A stretch of DNA of 19,145 nucleotides from Anaerolineae bacterium. Lineage in GTDB: Bacteria; Chloroflexota; Anaerolineae; JACIWP01. Of the stretch, positions 1 to 6,783 are shown one piece after another; within the stretch, counting starts at the first letter, position 1, and each line of letters opens with the position of its first letter. The stretch is from NCBI GenBank assembly GCA_014360855.1, contig JACIWP010000019.1, forward strand, positions 1 to 19,145, in the 5' to 3' direction. Below the pieces are notes generated by a model. The model was not told the origin of the DNA. It did not search any database and saw only the letters and a program-made list of their open reading frames with translations. Both the position numbers and the translations under genes were made by a program.

Positions 1-149
1 TTCTGGGTCAGCTTCTCGACCTCGCCGGAGCTTTGGCGGATAAGGATTTCGACCTCTTTGGCCTCTTTCTGTGCTCGTTCGAGTTCGTTCTGGAGCTCCA
101 GCAGGAGTGCCTGGAGGGGGGATTGGCCGGCGGGCGTGTCGCGATTCAT
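1..149 (-). CDS. N-terminus of a coiled-coil protein (partial, runs off the window)
   Basis: Only the first 49 codons are visible. The ATG at 149 is preceded by a strong AGGAGG five bases upstream, which fixes the start. The peptide begins MNRDTPAGQSPLQALLLELQ and continues as a highly charged helix with regularly spaced Leu, Glu and Lys (about residues 11-49), typical of a coiled coil. There is no signal peptide or membrane segment in the visible part. It lies 30 bases downstream of the response regulator on the same strand, so it is probably the third gene of the kinase-homologue/regulator operon. The function cannot be told from this fragment. A signalling protein with an N-terminal coiled coil is possible, but that is a guess from context only. 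Confidence 0.6.
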   Translation of the reverse strand, partial: MNRDTPAGQSPLQALLLELQNELERAQKEAKEVEILIRQSSGEVEKLTQ

Positions 150-179
150 CGAAACCTCCTTGATGCAGGTGCAGTGATG

Positions 180-875
180 TCAGCGGGTGTCCTGGAGCCG
201 GATCCAGCCGCGCTTCAGGGCATAGACGGCGGCCTGAGTGCGGTCGTTGACCGCCAGCTTGCGCAGGATGGACGTGATGTGGTTCTTCACCGTTTGCTGG
301 CTGATGTTCAGGGTGTGGGCGATTTCCTTGTTACTGCGGCCCTGGGCGATGAAGCGCAGGATTTCCATCTCGCGGTCGGTGAGGGGCTGGAATATCTCAA
401 TGTCCTCGGGCAGGGTGCCGGCGATGGACATCTCCTCGAACTGGCGCATCAGCCAGTCGGCGATCTGCTCCTTTTCCAGCACCTTCTCGCCCAGCACGTA
501 GTGGCCGGCGTGCACCTGGCGGATGGTCTCGATGAGCTGGGTGGGGGAGACCTCTTTCGGATGGTAGGCGGAGGCGCCGGCGCGCAGGGCATGCAGGAGC
601 TGTTCGTCGTCGTGATAGGCGGTCAGGACGATGACATTGATCTCCGGGTGCTGGGCCTTGATGATGCGGGTTGTCTGCAGGCCGTTCATGCCTGGCAGGT
701 TGATGTCCATGAGAATGACGTCCGGCGCAAGGGTTTCGGCCATGTCAATGGCGGTGGGGCCGTCGCCGGCCTCGCCGATAATGACCAGGTCTTCCTCCAG
801 CTCGAGGGCCCGGCGCAGTCCGGTGCGGAAGATCTCATGGTCCTCCACAATGACCAGTTTGATAGGCTCGCTCAT
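180..875 (-). CDS. NarL/FixJ-family response regulator
   Basis: This 231-residue protein is a DNA-binding response regulator. The receiver domain (about 5-122) has the acidic pair E11/D12, phospho-acceptor D57 in the LMDINLPG motif, T85 and K107, so the phosphorylation site is complete. The LuxR-type helix-turn-helix (about 163-225) carries the usual LTDREMEILRFIAQGRSNKE start and a QQTVKNHI recognition helix. I chose the ATG at 875 because AAGGAG lies just upstream and the protein then starts directly at the receiver; an in-frame extension to 1001 has no support. The ATG overlaps the stop codon of the upstream kinase homologue (ATGA), implying translational coupling. The partner is unusual: the neighbouring kinase homologue lacks its catalytic residues, so this regulator may receive phosphate from another kinase or act without it. 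Its target genes are unknown. Confidence 0.95.
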   Translation of the reverse strand: MSEPIKLVIVEDHEIFRTGLRRALELEEDLVIIGEAGDGPTAIDMAETLAPDVILMDINLPGMNGLQTTRIIKAQHPEINVIVLTAYHDDEQLLHALRAGASAYHPKEVSPTQLIETIRQVHAGHYVLGEKVLEKEQIADWLMRQFEEMSIAGTLPEDIEIFQPLTDREMEILRFIAQGRSNKEIAHTLNISQQTVKNHITSILRKLAVNDRTQAAVYALKRGWIRLQDTR

Positions 876-1774
876 GGATTCTTCTCCTTGTCGGAAGAAT
901 GGGCCGGCGCTTCTGGCGCACGGGGCAGTGTAACGGCAATGATGGTTCCGCCTGCCGGCCGGCTCCAGAGGTTCAGCGCGCCGTCGATGGCAAGGGCCCA
1001 ATCCTGCATGAAGCGAAATTCGGATGTATAGTTCGATAAGGCAGATTCATCGCAGTTCCAGGCTTCATCCTTGACATAAAAAACGAGGCGCTGATCTTCC
1101 AGCGTGCAGCCCACTTCCAGCGGGGCGGAGGACGAGTTTGCTAAGAAGATGTCCAGCGCCTCCTGCATGATGCGAAACAGAGCCAGCTCGACGGTGGCCG
1201 GTAGGCGCTGTGGGAGCTCCTGGAATCCGAGCACCTGGATCGGGCGGCCGGCCGCGGCAGAGAGCCGCTGGACATAGCGGGACAGCGCCGGCGCCAGTCC
1301 CATCTCGCTCAGCAGGGGAGGGGGCCGCAGGCCGGCCAGTATCTCCTGGAGGATGCGCCGCGCGCGCTCGAATTCTTCCTTCAGGTGCTGGAGCCCCTGC
1401 CGTACCGCGTGCGGGTCGCTGTCCAGCAGGCGGCCGGCGAAGTCCATTTCCACGATGGCGTTGGCGATCAACTGGCCAAAGGTCTCTTCGAGCTGTTTGG
1501 CCAGCCGGCGGCCGGCCTCCTCCTGCGCCAGCATGGCGTGCAGGGCGGTCAGGCGCGCCGACTCGTCCGCCGGCGCTGGCGCTTCTGCCGACCGCCCCTG
1601 CCGCATTGCTTCCAGCAGTTCGCGCAGGGCCAGCAGGGGTGGGGCCGGCCCCAGCGCCAGGATGGCATTCTCCAACTGCGCGGACATGCGCTCGATCAGT
1701 TCCGCTGTGGGCATCGGCGCCTGGTTCAGACCTGGCGTATCCCGTTCTCCCGTCTCTCGCGCCAGCGCGTCCAC
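872..1774 (-). CDS. Degenerate NarX/DegS-type histidine kinase homologue (predicted pseudokinase)
   Basis: The 300-residue protein matches the HisKA_3 plus HATPase layout of NarL-type sensor kinases but not their active site. Residues 89-102 (RRLAKQLEETFGQL) align with the family pattern RRIARELHDxxGQL, with E96-E97 in place of the phospho-acceptor His-Asp. The N-box reads QEALDIFLAN instead of QEAxxNAxKH. The DDGxGF box reads DEAWNC. The closing scaffold, ending SRPAGGTIIAVTLP, is kept. No transmembrane segment is seen; residues 1-80 are mostly helical with an Ala/Pro-rich linker. The GTG start at 1774 is set by AGGAGG five bases upstream; an upstream in-frame ATG lies inside the promoter -10 region. 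The gene overlaps the response regulator by four bases. It may act as a phosphorylation-independent adaptor or as a partner for another kinase. The fold assignment is fairly sure, the role is not. Confidence 0.8.
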   Translation of the reverse strand: MDALARETGERDTPGLNQAPMPTAELIERMSAQLENAILALGPAPPLLALRELLEAMRQGRSAEAPAPADESARLTALHAMLAQEEAGRRLAKQLEETFGQLIANAIVEMDFAGRLLDSDPHAVRQGLQHLKEEFERARRILQEILAGLRPPPLLSEMGLAPALSRYVQRLSAAAGRPIQVLGFQELPQRLPATVELALFRIMQEALDIFLANSSSAPLEVGCTLEDQRLVFYVKDEAWNCDESALSNYTSEFRFMQDWALAIDGALNLWSRPAGGTIIAVTLPRAPEAPAHSSDKEKNP

Positions 1775-1779
1775 TGCCT

Positions 1780-1785
1780 CCTCCT
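1780..1785 (-). promoter_or_regulatory. Shine-Dalgarno AGGAGG that fixes the GTG start at 1774
   Basis: A perfect AGGAGG sits five bases before the GTG. The predicted transcription start near 1786 would leave a leader of only about 12 bases, consisting almost entirely of this site. Confidence 0.7.
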
Positions 1786-1792
1786 GCAGATA

Positions 1793-1821
1793 AGTATAAC
1801 ACATTGGGTACAGGGAAGCAA
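1793..1821 (-). promoter_or_regulatory. Promoter of the kinase-homologue/response-regulator operon
   Basis: On the minus strand, TTGCTT (1821-1816) and TATACT (1798-1793) are separated by 17 bases, a good match to the vegetative sigma consensus. The predicted start is near 1786. It is back to back with the promoter of the plus-strand operon, whose -35 box is only about 14 bases away, so the two operons may share control. Confidence 0.6.
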
Positions 1822-1834
1822 CAGGAGCATATTT

Positions 1835-1864
1835 TTTCCACGATTCATCGAAATGGTGTACAAT
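1835..1864 (+). promoter_or_regulatory. Promoter of the thioredoxin-like to cinA operon
   Basis: TTTCCA (1835-1840) and TACAAT (1859-1864) are spaced 18 bases apart. The -10 box is a 5/6 match, the -35 is weak. The predicted start is near 1871, giving a leader of about 50 bases. The -10 box is one arm of an inverted repeat described separately. Confidence 0.5.
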
Positions 1865-1875
1865 AGGGGATTGTA
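1859..1875. promoter_or_regulatory. Inverted repeat overlapping the -10 box (possible operator)
   Basis: TACAAT (1859-1864) and ATTGTA (1870-1875) form a perfect 6-base inverted repeat around a 5-base spacer. The left arm is the -10 hexamer and the right arm covers the predicted transcription start, a typical place for a repressor site. The arms are short and this could be chance. Confidence 0.35.
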
Positions 1876-1922
1876 TCGGTGGAGCGGCGGAAGCAACATG
1901 GTTCATGACAAAGGAGCGGTAC

Positions 1923-2447
1923 ATGCAGGGTTCTTCATCCAGCCGCAATCTGATCATCCTGCTGGTGGTGGGTGCCGTCATCATTTTCGCGGTGGGGCTG
2001 GGGCTGGCCGGCGCGTTCGCCGGCCGCGCTCCCCAGATCGGTGAGCCGGCTCCGGCCTTTCGCGTGACGACCATAGACGGCCAGGTGATTGACTCGTCGG
2101 CGATGGCGGGGAAGGTGCTGGTGGTCAATTTCTTCGCCACATGGTGCCAGCCCTGCCGGCAGGAGGCCAGCGACCTGGAGGCACTGTGGGGTGAGTATCA
2201 GGACAAGGGGGTGCTCTTCGTGGCCATCGCCTATAAAGATGTGGATGCCAAGGTGCGCGAGTTCGTCCAGCAGGCCGGCATCTCGTTCCCGGTGGCGAAT
2301 TCCAGCACAAACATCGGCCGGCAGTTCGGCGTGACGGGCGTGCCGGAGACCTATGTCATCGGCCCGGACGGCATCCTGCGCTATCGGCGCATCGGCGTGA
2401 TCGATCCCCCTGCCCTGCGCCAGGTGCTGAACATGTTGATCCCATAG
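1923..2447 (+). CDS. Membrane-anchored TlpA/ResA-like thioredoxin-fold protein
   Basis: This 174-residue protein has one N-terminal hydrophobic segment (about 10-33) and a thioredoxin-like domain that would face the outside of the cytoplasmic membrane. The active site is W74-C75-Q76-P77-C78 and the cis-proline is P141 in GVPETYVIGP, both as expected for the AlkA/TSA-Redoxin TlpA group. Such proteins usually reduce disulfides in exported proteins or during cytochrome c maturation; the substrate here is unknown. No lipobox cysteine follows the hydrophobic segment, so it is a signal anchor rather than a lipoprotein. The ATG at 1923 has AAGGAG six bases upstream; an in-frame ATG at 1905 has no such site. 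It is the first gene of a same-strand run extending to cinA, with no cytochrome gene beside it. Confidence 0.9.
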   Translation: MQGSSSSRNLIILLVVGAVIIFAVGLGLAGAFAGRAPQIGEPAPAFRVTTIDGQVIDSSAMAGKVLVVNFFATWCQPCRQEASDLEALWGEYQDKGVLFVAIAYKDVDAKVREFVQQAGISFPVANSSTNIGRQFGVTGVPETYVIGPDGILRYRRIGVIDPPALRQVLNMLIP

Positions 2448-2485
2448 CGGCATTGTCCGCGCAATGATTCTGGAGGCCAATTTCC

Positions 2486-3835
2486 ATGTCGAGTGCACGA
2501 CGATTATCGGTAACCTGTCCCAACTGCAAGCGCCCCTTCATGGCGGATGTCTATCACATCGTGGATGTGGGGCGCAATCCGGAACTGAAATGGCAGCTTC
2601 TGGCCGGCAATCTGAACGTGGCGCAGTGCCCTCACTGCGGGATGGCCGGCATCCTGGGCATGCCCTTCGCCTACCATGACCCGGAGAAAGAGCTACTGCT
2701 TATCTTCATGCCGAACGAGGCCGGCCTCTCTTCCGACGATCAGCAGAAGCTCATCGGCTCCCTGACGCAGGAAGTGATGATGAGCCTGCCCCAGGAGAAG
2801 CGCAAGGGCTATCTGTTCCAGCCCAAGACCTTCCTGCTCCTGGATTCGCTGGTGAACGCCGTTCTGGCGGCGGAGGGCATCACGCCGGAAATGCTGGAGG
2901 AACAGCGGCGCCGGCAGGAGCTGATCAATTCCTTCCTCCGGATGAAAGATGACGAGGAGGGTTTTCAGATGCTCATCGAGCAGAACAAGGAGCGTCTGGA
3001 CTATGAGTTTTTCCAGACGCTGACGGCCACGGCCGAGGCGATGGCCCAGGCGGGGGATGAGGCCGGCGCCAATCTGCTTCTGGGCCTGCGGGCGAAAATC
3101 CTGAAGGCTGTCGCGCCGGAGCGGCCGGCGGAGGAGATTGCCAGGCTAGAGGCCGAACAGCCGCTGACCCGCGAGGAACTGCTTGATGCCCTGCTCGAGA
3201 TCGAGGATGAGAAGGAGCTGGAGACCATGATCGCGCTGGCGCGCCCGCTGATCGATTATTCGTTCTATCTCCTGATAGCGGAGCGCATCCAGGCCTTTGA
3301 AAAGGAAGGGCGGGTGGACGAGGCGCAGAAGCTGAGCCAACTGCGCGAGCGCGTGCTGGAGATCACCGAGCGTCTGGATGAGGAAGCGCGCCAGGCCCTG
3401 CGCCGCGCCAGCGACCTTCTGCGCCAGGCCTATCATGCGGAGCATCCCGAGCAGGTCATCCAGGAGCATATCAATGAGATTGACGACCTGTTCTTCTATG
3501 TGCTGAGCGTGAATATTGAGCAGGCGGTGCGGGAGGATGCGCAGGCCAACGCGCCGGCCATCGCCAAACTGCGCCAGATCGCCGAGCTGGCCGCCGACGC
3601 GGTGGAACGGCGGATGCCGCCGGCCCTGCGCTTTGTCAATCAGCTCCTGCGCGCCGGTTCCGATGAGGAGCGCCGGCAAATGCTGGAGAACCCGCCGGTC
3701 CGGCCGGCGGAACTTACAGAACTTGTGGAGGCGCTGATCCGCCAGTTCCAGACCAACGGGCAGGAAGGTGTGGTGCGCAAGCTAGAGATGGTGCGCGAAC
3801 TGCTGGAGCATCGGGCGGAAGCTCCGCAAGCCTGA
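2486..3835 (+). CDS. CpXC-domain zinc-ribbon protein with long helical C-terminus
   Basis: The 449-residue protein starts with a CpXC-type domain. C11-P-N-C14 and C48-P-H-C51-G are the two CPxC(G) knuckles expected to bind one zinc ion, within about residues 8-120. The family is widespread in bacteria but has no established function. After residue 130 the protein is almost entirely charged, Glu- and Leu-rich helix, probably a helical repeat or coiled-coil array, and it lacks a signal peptide or membrane segment. The start at 2486 has GGAGG nine bases upstream. It begins 38 bases after the thioredoxin-like gene and ends about 14 bases before the acetyltransferase, so cotranscription is likely. 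Domain identification is good; the biological role is unknown. Confidence 0.85.
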   Translation: MSSARRLSVTCPNCKRPFMADVYHIVDVGRNPELKWQLLAGNLNVAQCPHCGMAGILGMPFAYHDPEKELLLIFMPNEAGLSSDDQQKLIGSLTQEVMMSLPQEKRKGYLFQPKTFLLLDSLVNAVLAAEGITPEMLEEQRRRQELINSFLRMKDDEEGFQMLIEQNKERLDYEFFQTLTATAEAMAQAGDEAGANLLLGLRAKILKAVAPERPAEEIARLEAEQPLTREELLDALLEIEDEKELETMIALARPLIDYSFYLLIAERIQAFEKEGRVDEAQKLSQLRERVLEITERLDEEARQALRRASDLLRQAYHAEHPEQVIQEHINEIDDLFFYVLSVNIEQAVREDAQANAPAIAKLRQIAELAADAVERRMPPALRFVNQLLRAGSDEERRQMLENPPVRPAELTELVEALIRQFQTNGQEGVVRKLEMVRELLEHRAEAPQA

Positions 3836-3849
3836 GGATTGGGTTGGCG

Positions 3850-4662
3850 ATGATGCCTGGACTTGAGGTCCGCCGGCTGGGGCAATCGGACGTGCCGGCG
3901 ATGACGGCCTTTTTGGAGCGGGATGCCCCGAATAACCTGTTTCTCCTCGCCAATCTGGCACAGTGGGGCATCTCATCCCCTTATTTACGCTATTTCGGGG
4001 CCTTTCGCCAGGGTGGGCTGGTCGGGGTGCTGATGTTCTTTCGCCACAGCGCCGGCATCTGCTGGGAGGATGCCGATGCCCTGCCGTTATTCGGGGCGAT
4101 TTTCCAGCAGGCCAGTGTGACGGCGTTGAGCGGTTGCCGGCGGCAAATCGAGCCGTGGATGCCGTTCCTGCCGCCGGCCGTCCCCGAGCGCACCCTGCAC
4201 GGCGTGTTCGCCGTTCTGTCCCCCGGGGATCTGCGGCCCTGGCCGGCGCGCGGGGAACGCCTGGCAACCCCGGACGATGTGGACATGCTGGTAGAGCTGT
4301 ACGGGCGCAATTTGCTGTTCACCTATCAGGCGCGGGAGGAGCACCGCCGGCGCCTGCTGGAAACGCTGGAGGCCGGCGGAAAGATCGCCTTCGTGGAGCG
4401 GGACGGCCGGGCGGTTTCCGCCGCCCGCACGTCCGCCATCGGGCACGGCATGGCCATGATCGGCGGGGTGGTCACCCTGCCCAATTATCGCGGGCAGGGG
4501 TACGCCACCGCCTGCACGGGGTTGTTGAGCCAGGAGCTTATTGCTTCGGACCACACGCCGTACCTGGTGTATAATCCCAGGGACCCTGCCGCCCGCAGGG
4601 TGTATCAGCGCCTGGGGTTCCAGCCGTATGATGAATGGATCGTGATGTTCTGGGATGCGTGA
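3850..4662 (+). CDS. GNAT-family N-acetyltransferase
   Basis: The protein has about 270 residues. The C-terminal third is a clear GNAT domain: the acetyl-CoA binding turn R-G-Q-G-Y-A at 214-219 follows the strand GGVVTLPNY, and N-P-R-D-P-A-A-R-R-V-Y-Q-R-L-G-F (242-257) is the usual closing helix and strand. The N-terminal half (1-130) is less recognisable and resembles the extra domain of two-domain acetyltransferases. The acceptor could be a small molecule or a protein; nothing here shows which. The start is uncertain: ATG 3850 is chosen by codon type, but a TTG at 3844 has better spacing to GAGG at 3834-3837. Its end overlaps an alternative upstream start of the next gene, and it lies within the same run as the ThiF- and CinA-like genes. 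Confidence 0.85.
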   Translation: MMPGLEVRRLGQSDVPAMTAFLERDAPNNLFLLANLAQWGISSPYLRYFGAFRQGGLVGVLMFFRHSAGICWEDADALPLFGAIFQQASVTALSGCRRQIEPWMPFLPPAVPERTLHGVFAVLSPGDLRPWPARGERLATPDDVDMLVELYGRNLLFTYQAREEHRRRLLETLEAGGKIAFVERDGRAVSAARTSAIGHGMAMIGGVVTLPNYRGQGYATACTGLLSQELIASDHTPYLVYNPRDPAARRVYQRLGFQPYDEWIVMFWDA

Positions 4663-4684
4663 GCACTTGCCGGCGGGAGGTACG

Positions 4685-5533
4685 ATGACCTGGTCTGCTG
4701 AATCGCTCGATGCCGCACTGGAACAGCTCGCTCGCCTCCAGGGCGACCTCCGTTTGATTGATTTGGCTTCTGTACGGGAGATCTCCCAACAGTTTGGTGT
4801 CAGCGTGAGAGAGGTGGAGCTGGCGGCCCTGCGCCGGCGTATCATGCCGGCGCGCTATCAGCGCAACCTGGGCACCGTGGGCTGGGAAGGCCAGATTCGC
4901 CTGCTGGAGTCCACCGCGGCGGTGGTGGGCGCCGGCGGCCTGGGCGGCTGGATTATCGAGGGGCTTGCCCGCATGGGCGTGGGACATCTGATCGTCATTG
5001 ACGGCGATGTCTTCGAGGAGAACAACCTGAACCGGCAGGCATTCTCTCGAGAGGACCTGCTGGGCCAGAGCAAGGCCGAAGCCGCCCGCCGGCGCGTCCA
5101 CGAGGTCAACCGCGCGGTGGAAGTGACCGCCCATCACGCCTGGCTCACGGAGGAGAATGCGGCATCGCTCTTACAAGGGGCTGAGGTGGTGGTGGATGCG
5201 TTGGACAAACTGCCGGTTCGGATGATGCTCCAGGATGTGTGCGCCTGGCTCGGGGTGCCCATGGTGCACGGCGCCATCGGCGGGTATATCGGCCAGGTGA
5301 CGACGATTTTCCCCGGCGACCCGGGCCTGCGGGCGCTGTATGGAAACGGCCCTGTGCCAGAGCGGGGCGCAGAGGTGGAATGGGGCAACCCCGCCGGCAC
5401 CCCCATGATGGTGGCCGCTTGGGAAATTCAGGAGACCGTCAAGCTCCTCACCGGCCGCGGCACCCCCCTGCGCCGGCGCCTGCTGTTCATGGACGCGGAG
5501 TCCGGCACGGTGGAATGCTTCCAGTTGGGATAA
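4685..5533 (+). CDS. ThiF/MoeB/HesA-family E1-like adenylyltransferase without zinc cysteines
   Basis: This 282-residue protein contains the E1-type nucleotide-binding fold: GAGGLGG at 82-88, the acidic strand IDGDVFEENNLNRQ (105-118), K130, and D171/D174 with R179 in VVDALDKLPVR. These residues adenylate the C-terminus of a ubiquitin-like sulfur carrier in MoeB and ThiF. A helical N-terminal extension of about 60 residues precedes it. The CxxC zinc pairs of MoeB/ThiF are missing: where CYRC is expected the sequence is DPGLRALYG, and the C-terminal pair is reduced to a lone Cys in VECFQLG. No MoaD- or ThiS-like carrier gene is visible. ATG 4685 is chosen because GGGAGG lies four bases upstream; an in-frame ATG at 4655 would overlap the acetyltransferase. 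The substrate is unknown; activity is plausible because the ATP site is intact. Confidence 0.85.
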   Translation: MTWSAESLDAALEQLARLQGDLRLIDLASVREISQQFGVSVREVELAALRRRIMPARYQRNLGTVGWEGQIRLLESTAAVVGAGGLGGWIIEGLARMGVGHLIVIDGDVFEENNLNRQAFSREDLLGQSKAEAARRRVHEVNRAVEVTAHHAWLTEENAASLLQGAEVVVDALDKLPVRMMLQDVCAWLGVPMVHGAIGGYIGQVTTIFPGDPGLRALYGNGPVPERGAEVEWGNPAGTPMMVAAWEIQETVKLLTGRGTPLRRRLLFMDAESGTVECFQLG

Positions 5534-5563
5534 ACTGCAGCGCACCTGTCATCGAGGCCGAAT

Positions 5564-6778
5564 ATGTTCGCGGAGATCATCACCACGGGCAGTGAATTCC
5601 TGCTGGGCGAATCGGTGGATACCAATTCGGCCTATATCGCCCGCTGTCTGCGGGAGGCCGGCGTCGAGGTGCAGTACCTGATCACGGTGGGGGATGATCT
5701 GGAGCACCTGACCGCTGTCCTCCAGGATGCGCTGAAGCGTTCCCAACTTATCATCATCACCGGCGGCCTGGGACCGACGGTGGATGATGTGACGCGCGAG
5801 GCGGTGGCGCGTGCGGTCGGACAGGAGCTTGTTTTCCGCGAGGACCTGCTGGAGGATATCGCCGCCTTTTTCGCCCGCGCCGGCCGCACCATGTCGGAGA
5901 ACAACCGCCGGCAGGCATACATCCCCGCCGGCGCCATCCCCATCCGCAACCCGGTGGGCACTGCGCCGGCCTTCATCGTCGAGACCCCCTCCTCGACCAT
6001 TATCTGCCTGCCGGGAGTCCCTCGCGAGATGGAATACCTGATGCAGAACGCGGTCCTGCCGTATGTGCGCCGGCGGTGGGGCGCTCTGCAAAGCATGACG
6101 ACCCGCACCCTGCACACCTGCAGTGTGGGGGAGAGCACCATTGACAGCCTGATCGGGGATCTCGAATCGCTTGGGAACCCTTCGGTGGGGCTGGCGGCGC
6201 ATGCCGGGCGTACCGATATCCGCATCACGGCGCGAGCGGCGACGCTTGAAGAGGCCCAGCGTATGGTGGCAGAGGTGGAACAGGAACTGCGCCGGCGGCT
6301 GGGCGACATTATCTTCGGCGCGGATGGGGAGACGCTGGAGGGCATTATTGCCCGGGGGTTGGCCGCGAGCGGTCAGTCGCTGGCGGTGCTGGAGACCAAT
6401 ACCGCCGGCGCGGTGGCCGAGCGCATCCGCCGGGCGCTGGCTGAGCTGGGTCAGGAGAGGCTGTTGCGGGCCTCGCGCGTGGAACCGCCCATCCCGGCCG
6501 ACGTGCCGGCGGAAAGGCTCCTCTCGCGCGCACGGGATTTTGCCGAGGAGGCCGGCGCGGACATTGCGGTGTGCGTGTTCGGAAGCGGGGAGCCAGGGCA
6601 GGGGATTCACGGCCGCGAGCCGGGACGCACCTTTATCGTCCTGCGCACCCCGGAACATCAGACAGTACTGCCGTTCCGCTACGGCGGCATGGATCCGCAT
6701 ACCCAGGGATGGATCACCACCCGCGCGCTGGACTGCCTGCGCAGAGCACTGTTGGGACTGCCGCTGAAAGAGCTGTAG
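5564..6778 (+). CDS. cinA: CinA-family protein with degenerate C-terminal amidase domain
   Basis: The protein has 404 residues, close to the family's usual 410-430. The N-terminal MoCF/COG1058 domain (1-170) is typical: T7-T-G-S-E-F-L-L-G, TGGLGPTVDDVT at 66-77 and the LPGVPREME motif at 149-157. In CinA proteins this domain acts on ADP-ribose or related nucleotides. The C-terminal domain (about 256-404) corresponds to the PncC nicotinamide-nucleotide amidase, but its signature AESCTGG reads LETNTAG (276-282), and the later G-x-x-GP-x-GG loop reads GSGEPGQG. The segment between them is also shortened. The amidase reaction is therefore doubtful. The ATG at 5564 has GAGG six bases upstream. It is the last gene of the run and ends five bases from the convergent tlyA; no terminator is visible. 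Confidence 0.9.
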   Translation: MFAEIITTGSEFLLGESVDTNSAYIARCLREAGVEVQYLITVGDDLEHLTAVLQDALKRSQLIIITGGLGPTVDDVTREAVARAVGQELVFREDLLEDIAAFFARAGRTMSENNRRQAYIPAGAIPIRNPVGTAPAFIVETPSSTIICLPGVPREMEYLMQNAVLPYVRRRWGALQSMTTRTLHTCSVGESTIDSLIGDLESLGNPSVGLAAHAGRTDIRITARAATLEEAQRMVAEVEQELRRRLGDIIFGADGETLEGIIARGLAASGQSLAVLETNTAGAVAERIRRALAELGQERLLRASRVEPPIPADVPAERLLSRARDFAEEAGADIAVCVFGSGEPGQGIHGREPGRTFIVLRTPEHQTVLPFRYGGMDPHTQGWITTRALDCLRRALLGLPLKEL

Positions 6779-6783
6779 CCCGT

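Noticed and set aside
33..1031. Open frame of 332 codons on the plus strand
   Set aside because: It is the antisense of the response regulator and pseudokinase end, with no promoter, ribosome site or recognisable motif.
142..1853. Exact 13-base repeat CGATTCATCGAAA at 142-154 and 1841-1853
   Set aside because: One copy covers the start of a coding region and the other a promoter spacer; a 13-base match is expected by chance in a window of this size.
1775..2140. Upstream extension of the pseudokinase gene to 2140
   Set aside because: It would run through the promoter and antisense into the thioredoxin-like gene; the GTG at 1774 has a perfect ribosome site.
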